Source of the DNA: Planctomycetota bacterium
GTDB lineage: Bacteria; Planctomycetota; GCA-002687715
DNA: 9,571 bases
Reading direction: 5' to 3'
NCBI GenBank assembly: GCA_013213915.1
Contig: JABSRK010000124.1
Location: forward strand, 1-9,571
Within the stretch, counting starts at the first letter, position 1. Each line of letters opens with the position of its first letter. Positions 6,763-9,571 of this stretch are shown here, piece after piece. The notes under the pieces are model-generated. The model was not told the DNA's origin. It saw only the letters and a list, made by a program, of their open reading frames with translations, and ran no database searches. The translations under genes were made by a program, and so were the position numbers.

Positions 6763-7931
6763 TACAGGTCGTTTAGGAACGCGAGCAACTCGGTCTTCTC
6801 GCCAGCCGACAGATTGGTGAACATCGCATTGACAACCGACGCCTCGCCCCTGTGGGCGAAGATCGCGTCCATCAGCGTCTCGGCCGAGCCGTCATGCATG
6901 TATGGCCCCGTCTTGCTGATTCCCCACAGCGGCGGCGTGCGGTAGAAACCGGCCGGCGCGGACGGCTCCTCCATGCCGCGGAAGCTGGGGGGCGCCACGC
7001 TGTGCAGGAGGAAGTTCGAGTACGGGAAGATCGGGCCAACGGTGCTGTTCAACATTGGCACGTGGCAGAGATCGCAGCCTATCTGGCTGAAGAGCGCCTC
7101 ACCGTTCGCGACGAGCGGGCTCGTTGCCCCACCACGAGGCGGTGCTGCGAGGTTGGACATGAAGAACGAGAGATCCTGGATTTCGCCGAGGGTGATCTCC
7201 GGGTCGGGGAACCCGTCTGCGTCCGTCGCGAAGCCGAAGCCGCGGCTTACGTCCGGAACGGTGATGCCGACCTCGTTGCTCATGGCGTCGTTGGCGAAGT
7301 CCAGGAGCGAGGGCACGCCGGCCTTCCAGCCGAACCGACCGAGCTCATCGACACCGTTGATGTTGACGAAACGGGCGTGGCCAAAGACGCCGTCTCCGTT
7401 CGCGTCGTTCGGGTCCGCGTTGGCGAGGATCTCGCTTTCCGGGACGAGTTCGATGAGACCGAGGCCGAGGATGCTCGGTGCCTGACGCTGTTCGAATACG
7501 TCCGCGGTTGCGGGGGGGTCTTCGCGACCCGGAGAGTCGGGACGACGGAACCGGTGGTTGAGTTGACCACCGGGGAGATTCATGAAGGGCCCGGCGCCGC
7601 CGTTATCGAACGCGAACCGCGACACGTTGAGGTCGAGTCCGCCAGCTCCACCGATGGCCGGATCCTGGTGGCAGCCGCGACACGAGTCGCCGTTGAAGTC
7701 AGGGAATCCGACACCGTCATCGCTCTCGAAGTCACGGTCGAAGACTCGGCGACCGTTGATCCACGATGCGAGCTGTCCGCCGGAGAGAGGGAATAGGGGC
7801 CCTCCCTCGGCCCCGACGGGCGGGACAGGGGTGTTGGCATCGACGAATTCAGCGGGAGACGACCCGGCGAAGACGCCGACCAGGCCCACGGCCGCGGTGA
7901 CGGCGACGATGGCAAACGTCGAGTGCTTCAT
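6762..7931 (-). CDS. Exported di-heme oxidoreductase (DHOR/DUF1111-type), second copy
   Basis: This 389-residue protein has a Sec signal peptide (about 1-27) and two c-type heme motifs, CRGCH (84-88) and CDLCH (286-290). Other family marks are DPNDANGDG (173-181), GRFGWK (198-203), DADGFPDPEI (237-246), GEALFSQIGC before the second heme, RTPPLWG (331-337) and MHDG (345-348). This is the layout of the COG3488/DHOR family, distantly related to di-heme cytochrome c peroxidases; members are periplasmic or surface redox proteins of mostly unknown substrate. The ATG at 7931-7929 overlaps the stop of the preceding paralogue (TGATG), with GGAGA a few bases upstream inside that gene, so translation is coupled. 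It is clearly paralogous to its neighbour, but it carries a Sec rather than a lipoprotein signal and differs greatly between the two hemes. The family is certain and the reaction is not. Confidence 0.94.
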   Translation of the reverse strand: MKHSTFAIVAVTAAVGLVGVFAGSSPAEFVDANTPVPPVGAEGGPLFPLSGGQLASWINGRRVFDRDFESDDGVGFPDFNGDSCRGCHQDPAIGGAGGLDLNVSRFAFDNGGAGPFMNLPGGQLNHRFRRPDSPGREDPPATADVFEQRQAPSILGLGLIELVPESEILANADPNDANGDGVFGHARFVNINGVDELGRFGWKAGVPSLLDFANDAMSNEVGITVPDVSRGFGFATDADGFPDPEITLGEIQDLSFFMSNLAAPPRGGATSPLVANGEALFSQIGCDLCHVPMLNSTVGPIFPYSNFLLHSVAPPSFRGMEEPSAPAGFYRTPPLWGISKTGPYMHDGSAETLMDAIFAHRGEASVVNAMFTNLSAGEKTELLAFLNDL

Positions 7932-9163
7932 CAGAGGATCTCCAGGAACGCGAGGATGTTGTCCTTCTCGACCTGCGTGAGCGCCTCGTAGGCGAGGCGG
8001 ATCGTTTCGCTTTCGCCAGCGTGGGCGAGAATGGCCTGTTCGATGGTGTCCGCGCGGCCGTCATGCAGGAACGGAGCGTGGAGCCGCAGGCCCCAGAGGG
8101 GTTGCGTGCGAAACTCGTTCTCAGTGGTGCCGCTTGTGAGCGAGGGCTGTGGCAGGCCCTGTGAGACCCCGTCCGCCAACGCCGGACCCATGTCGTGGAT
8201 GAGGAGGTCCGTGAATGCGGCGAGGGGCCCGATGGAGCTGGGCAGCGAGGTCAGGTGGCACCTGGTGCAGCCGATAGCGTCGAACAGCGCCTCGCCAGCC
8301 AGGGACTCCGGTGTGTCCGGTAGGCGGTCGGGCGGCTTCAGGAACTTGCTGAATGCGATGATATCGGCGAAGTCGTTGACCGAGATCTCCGGATCGGGGA
8401 CGCCGTCGCCGTCCGTGGTCGGGGAACTCTGCCCGCCGCCGACCTGTGGCAGGAACCGCGTCGACAGGCTGACGACCGCTGCAATGCCGGCAATCGGGTC
8501 GGTGGTCATGCCCATCTGGTTGTTGGCGGCGCCGCGGATGAATGCTTCGATGTTGTTGGCCTGACACTTGTAGCCGAAACGGCCGATGTCGAAGGTCGGA
8601 GTCCGGTTGAAGCGTCCGCTGATGCCGTCGCCATTGGCGTCGTCCGGGTCAGAGTTAGACGTGATCGCGTCGTTGTTGACAAACTCGAACAAGCCGATGC
8701 CGAACATGGCTGGCGCATTGCGCTGCGGGGTGACGACCGGGAAGAGCGCGGAGCTCGGAGGGATGGTCGGTCGGGGCTGGGTGAACGGCGGCGCCCGGAA
8801 GTTGGGCAGGACGATGCTCGGGATCTCCGGCGCCGTGGTTACCGGGCCCTGGAATGGCGGGAAACCCTGGGCTGCGAAGAAGAAGTTTCTGTACAGCGGC
8901 GAGGATCCGCCGGTCACCGGTACCTCGTGGCACGCGGCGCATGATGTCGCGTTGTAGAAGGGGCCGAGGCCTTCGGCAGGGCTGAAGCGGTGGGTCATCA
9001 ACGCGCGGCCACGTTCGAAGGCCGCCAGCGTCGCGGCAGGGAGTCCTTCGATAGGTCCTCCCACGCCCGCATCTGGCGTGCCGCCGGCCGCAACTCCGCC
9101 ACCCCCACCGCTACAGGCGGTCAGGCTCAAGATCGCCACCAGGCCAATGTGGATTCGTTTCAT
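7931..9163 (-). CDS. Lipoprotein di-heme oxidoreductase (DHOR/DUF1111-type), first copy
   Basis: This 410-residue predicted lipoprotein opens the operon. The start at 9163 is chosen over an in-frame extension to 9232 because a lipoprotein signal begins there (LTAC, Cys17, followed by a glycine-rich tether) and GGAGGA lies 10 bases upstream. Two c-type heme motifs are present: CAACH (75-79) and CTRCH (299-303). Shared DHOR blocks are MFGIGLFEFV (153-162), DPDDANGDG (172-180, likely calcium-binding), GRFGYK (194-199), DGDGVPDPEI (251-260), GEALFDAIGC before heme two, RTQPLWG (352-358) and LHDG (366-369). Compared with its downstream paralogue it has a longer insert after heme one (about 90-150, rich in Pro and Phe) and an extra cysteine at 200. 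It probably sits on a membrane face and exchanges electrons with the second copy or another cytochrome; that pairing is inference from the operon. Confidence 0.94.
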   Translation of the reverse strand: MKRIHIGLVAILSLTACSGGGGGVAAGGTPDAGVGGPIEGLPAATLAAFERGRALMTHRFSPAEGLGPFYNATSCAACHEVPVTGGSSPLYRNFFFAAQGFPPFQGPVTTAPEIPSIVLPNFRAPPFTQPRPTIPPSSALFPVVTPQRNAPAMFGIGLFEFVNNDAITSNSDPDDANGDGISGRFNRTPTFDIGRFGYKCQANNIEAFIRGAANNQMGMTTDPIAGIAAVVSLSTRFLPQVGGGQSSPTTDGDGVPDPEISVNDFADIIAFSKFLKPPDRLPDTPESLAGEALFDAIGCTRCHLTSLPSSIGPLAAFTDLLIHDMGPALADGVSQGLPQPSLTSGTTENEFRTQPLWGLRLHAPFLHDGRADTIEQAILAHAGESETIRLAYEALTQVEKDNILAFLEIL

Positions 9164-9232
9164 TGTGCAGCGCTCCTCCGGAGCCCCACGGTCAGCAACT
9201 CGCAGGATACCGAACCTAATTTTCAGGCCCAT

Positions 9233-9280
9233 AGGCTACGCAAGCCAATGGTAGGCAGGCAATTGTGTTTTTGGTTTTTT
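9233..9280 (-). promoter_or_regulatory. Putative promoter with A-tract upstream element for the di-heme operon
   Basis: On the minus strand, TTGCCT (9262-9257) and TAGCCT (9238-9233) are 18 bases apart, placing the start near 9226 with a leader of about 60 bases. Just upstream of the -35 lie two A-tracts (9280-9275 and 9272-9268), which look like an UP element or bent DNA and stand out in this GC-rich context. The hexamers are only moderate matches, so the call rests mainly on position and the A-tracts. Confidence 0.35.
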
Positions 9281-9313
9281 CGGCTATTGAAGTCGCTGAT
9301 AGTGGTCTGTTTC

Positions 9314-9341
9314 TTGATGACGGACCCTCCGCCGGTACGAT
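9314..9341 (+). promoter_or_regulatory. Putative sigma-70-type promoter for tRNA-Gln(CUG)
   Basis: TTGATG (9314-9319) and TACGAT (9336-9341) are 16 bases apart, each matching the consensus at four positions. The predicted start near 9348 leaves a leader of about five bases before the tRNA at 9353, as expected for a directly transcribed tRNA gene. It diverges from the di-heme operon promoter. Confidence 0.5.
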
Positions 9342-9352
9342 CTGGACACCGA

Positions 9353-9423
9353 TACCCCGTGGTGTAATGGCAACACTAGAGGTTCTGATCCTCTCATTCT
9401 AGGTTCGAGTCCTAGCGGGGTAG
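9353..9423 (+). tRNA. tRNA-Gln(CUG)
   Basis: A complete 71-base cloverleaf. The acceptor TACCCCG pairs with CGGGGTA, the D stem is GTGT/ACAC with a seven-base loop AATGGCA, and the anticodon stem is AGAGG/CCTCT around loop TTCTGAT. The variable loop is CATT, and the T stem is CTAGG/CCTAG around TTCGAGT. The anticodon CTG (9385-9387) reads CAG glutamine codons. The discriminator is G and CCA is not encoded. The first 16 bases and last 9 bases are identical to those of tRNA-Gln(UUG) at 3370-3441, while the anticodon and T stems differ through compensated pairs. The promoter upstream and hairpin terminator downstream make it a stand-alone unit. Confidence 0.96.
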
Positions 9424-9427
9424 TTGC

Positions 9428-9461
9428 GAGGCCTGGGAGTGCTCCCGGGCCTCCCGCTTTT
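9428..9461 (+). terminator. Intrinsic terminator after tRNA-Gln(CUG)
   Basis: GAGGCCTGGGAG (9428-9439) pairs with CTCCCGGGCCTC (9442-9453), with a single G-T wobble. The two-base spacing would open to a small loop, and CCGCTTTTG follows. The stem is strong, but the T-tract is short (four Ts). It sits five bases after the tRNA 3' end and upstream of the GlmU-like gene, so it probably separates the two transcripts at least in part. Confidence 0.65.
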
Positions 9462-9487
9462 GTGGGGAAATCTCGCTTTTGTGGGGG
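9455..9487 (+). repeat. Direct repeat in the leader of the GlmU-like gene
   Basis: CGCTTTTGTGGGG occurs at 9455-9467 and again at 9474-9486, a 19-base period; both copies continue into AAA, with one extra G in the second. The first copy forms the tail of the tRNA terminator. The second supplies the purine-rich GGGGGAAA that serves as ribosome site for the ATG at 9493. A small tandem duplication seems to have linked these elements. Confidence 0.7.
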
Positions 9488-9492
9488 AAACC

Positions 9493-9571
9493 ATGCCTGG
9501 ACCGAGGCGAGCCCTCTGCGTCGTGATCATGGCGGCGGGAGAAGGGAAGCGGATGCGCGGCCCCCGGCCCA
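9493..9571 (+). CDS. GlmU-like nucleotidyltransferase, N-terminal fragment
   Basis: Only the first 26 codons are inside the window. From the ATG at 9493, preceded by GGGGGAAA at close spacing, a short lead is followed by VVIMAAGEGKRMRGPRP. This is the N-terminal nucleotide-binding signature of sugar-phosphate nucleotidyltransferases (consensus LAAGxGTRM...PK), best matching bifunctional GlmU, which makes UDP-N-acetylglucosamine for the cell envelope. A lysine replaces the usual threonine. Related enzymes (other NTP_transferase or MobA-like proteins) share the motif, so the GlmU name is provisional. It follows tRNA-Gln(CUG), an arrangement that fits housekeeping loci where tRNA-Gln, glmU or ispE, and prs lie together; that is from memory of other genomes, not seen here. 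Confidence 0.7.
   Translation, partial: MPGPRRALCVVIMAAGEGKRMRGPRP

Noticed and set aside
6852..7796. Open frame of 314 codons on the plus strand
   Set aside because: It is antisense to the second di-heme oxidoreductase gene, whose heme motifs and signal peptide are clear. The antisense product has no domain character.
6762..9163. RoxA-type rubber oxygenases or classical cytochrome c peroxidases
   Set aside because: Both are also di-heme proteins, but the DPxDANGDG, GRFG and PLWG blocks fit the DHOR/DUF1111 family better.
9164..9232. N-terminal extension of the first di-heme oxidoreductase
   Set aside because: It would place 23 residues before the lipoprotein signal; GGAGGA and the lipobox support the start at 9163.
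9266..9282. T-rich run as an intrinsic terminator on the plus strand
   Set aside because: No plus-strand gene or GC hairpin precedes it; it fits better as an A-tract upstream element of the minus-strand promoter.

Overview
The window is GC-rich, densely coded bacterial chromosome. The gene content suggests a planctomycete (Planctomycetota): a heparan-N-sulfatase-type sulfatase, an FG-GAP/ASPIC-UnbV exported protein, paired DUF1111-type di-heme oxidoreductases, a lamin-tail/PKD surface protein, and C-terminal domains like those I associate with marine planctomycete secreted proteins. That assignment is inference; Myxococcota or another bacterial group rich in large exported proteins is not excluded. 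I see no transposase, integrase, phage gene or CRISPR array.

Layout. (1) Positions 3-1130 (+): the C-terminal part of a sulfatase whose catalytic start lies outside the window. (2) 1196-3055 (-): a convergent gene for a secreted lamin-tail + PKD protein. (3) 3056-3369: a non-coding stretch with three small hairpins. (4) 3370-3441 (-): tRNA-Gln(UUG). (5) 3477-5333 (-): a secreted seven-repeat FG-GAP/VCBS protein with an ASPIC/UnbV domain. (6) 5437-9163 (-): a tight three-gene operon. In transcription order it encodes a lipoprotein di-heme oxidoreductase, a second exported di-heme oxidoreductase and a lipoprotein matrixin-type zinc protease with calcium-type repeats. Both junctions are one-base stop/start overlaps (TGATG, then TAGTG). 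(7) 9353-9423 (+): tRNA-Gln(CUG) with a good promoter and a hairpin terminator. (8) 9493-end (+): the first codons of a GlmU-like nucleotidyltransferase.

How the parts may work together. All five complete proteins carry Sec or lipoprotein signals, so the block is an export cassette acting in the periplasm, cell envelope or outside. The operon is the most interesting unit: four predicted c-type heme sites on two diverged paralogues are translationally coupled to a metalloprotease. The FG-GAP/ASPIC and lamin-tail/PKD proteins share a type of C-terminal region that may be a lineage-specific surface or sorting module. The two glutamine tRNAs are related in sequence, lie on opposite strands and bracket the 5.9-kb block 3442-9352. 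The tRNA-Gln(CUG)-to-GlmU-like junction looks like ordinary housekeeping chromosome, so the block may be accessory DNA beside a core locus.
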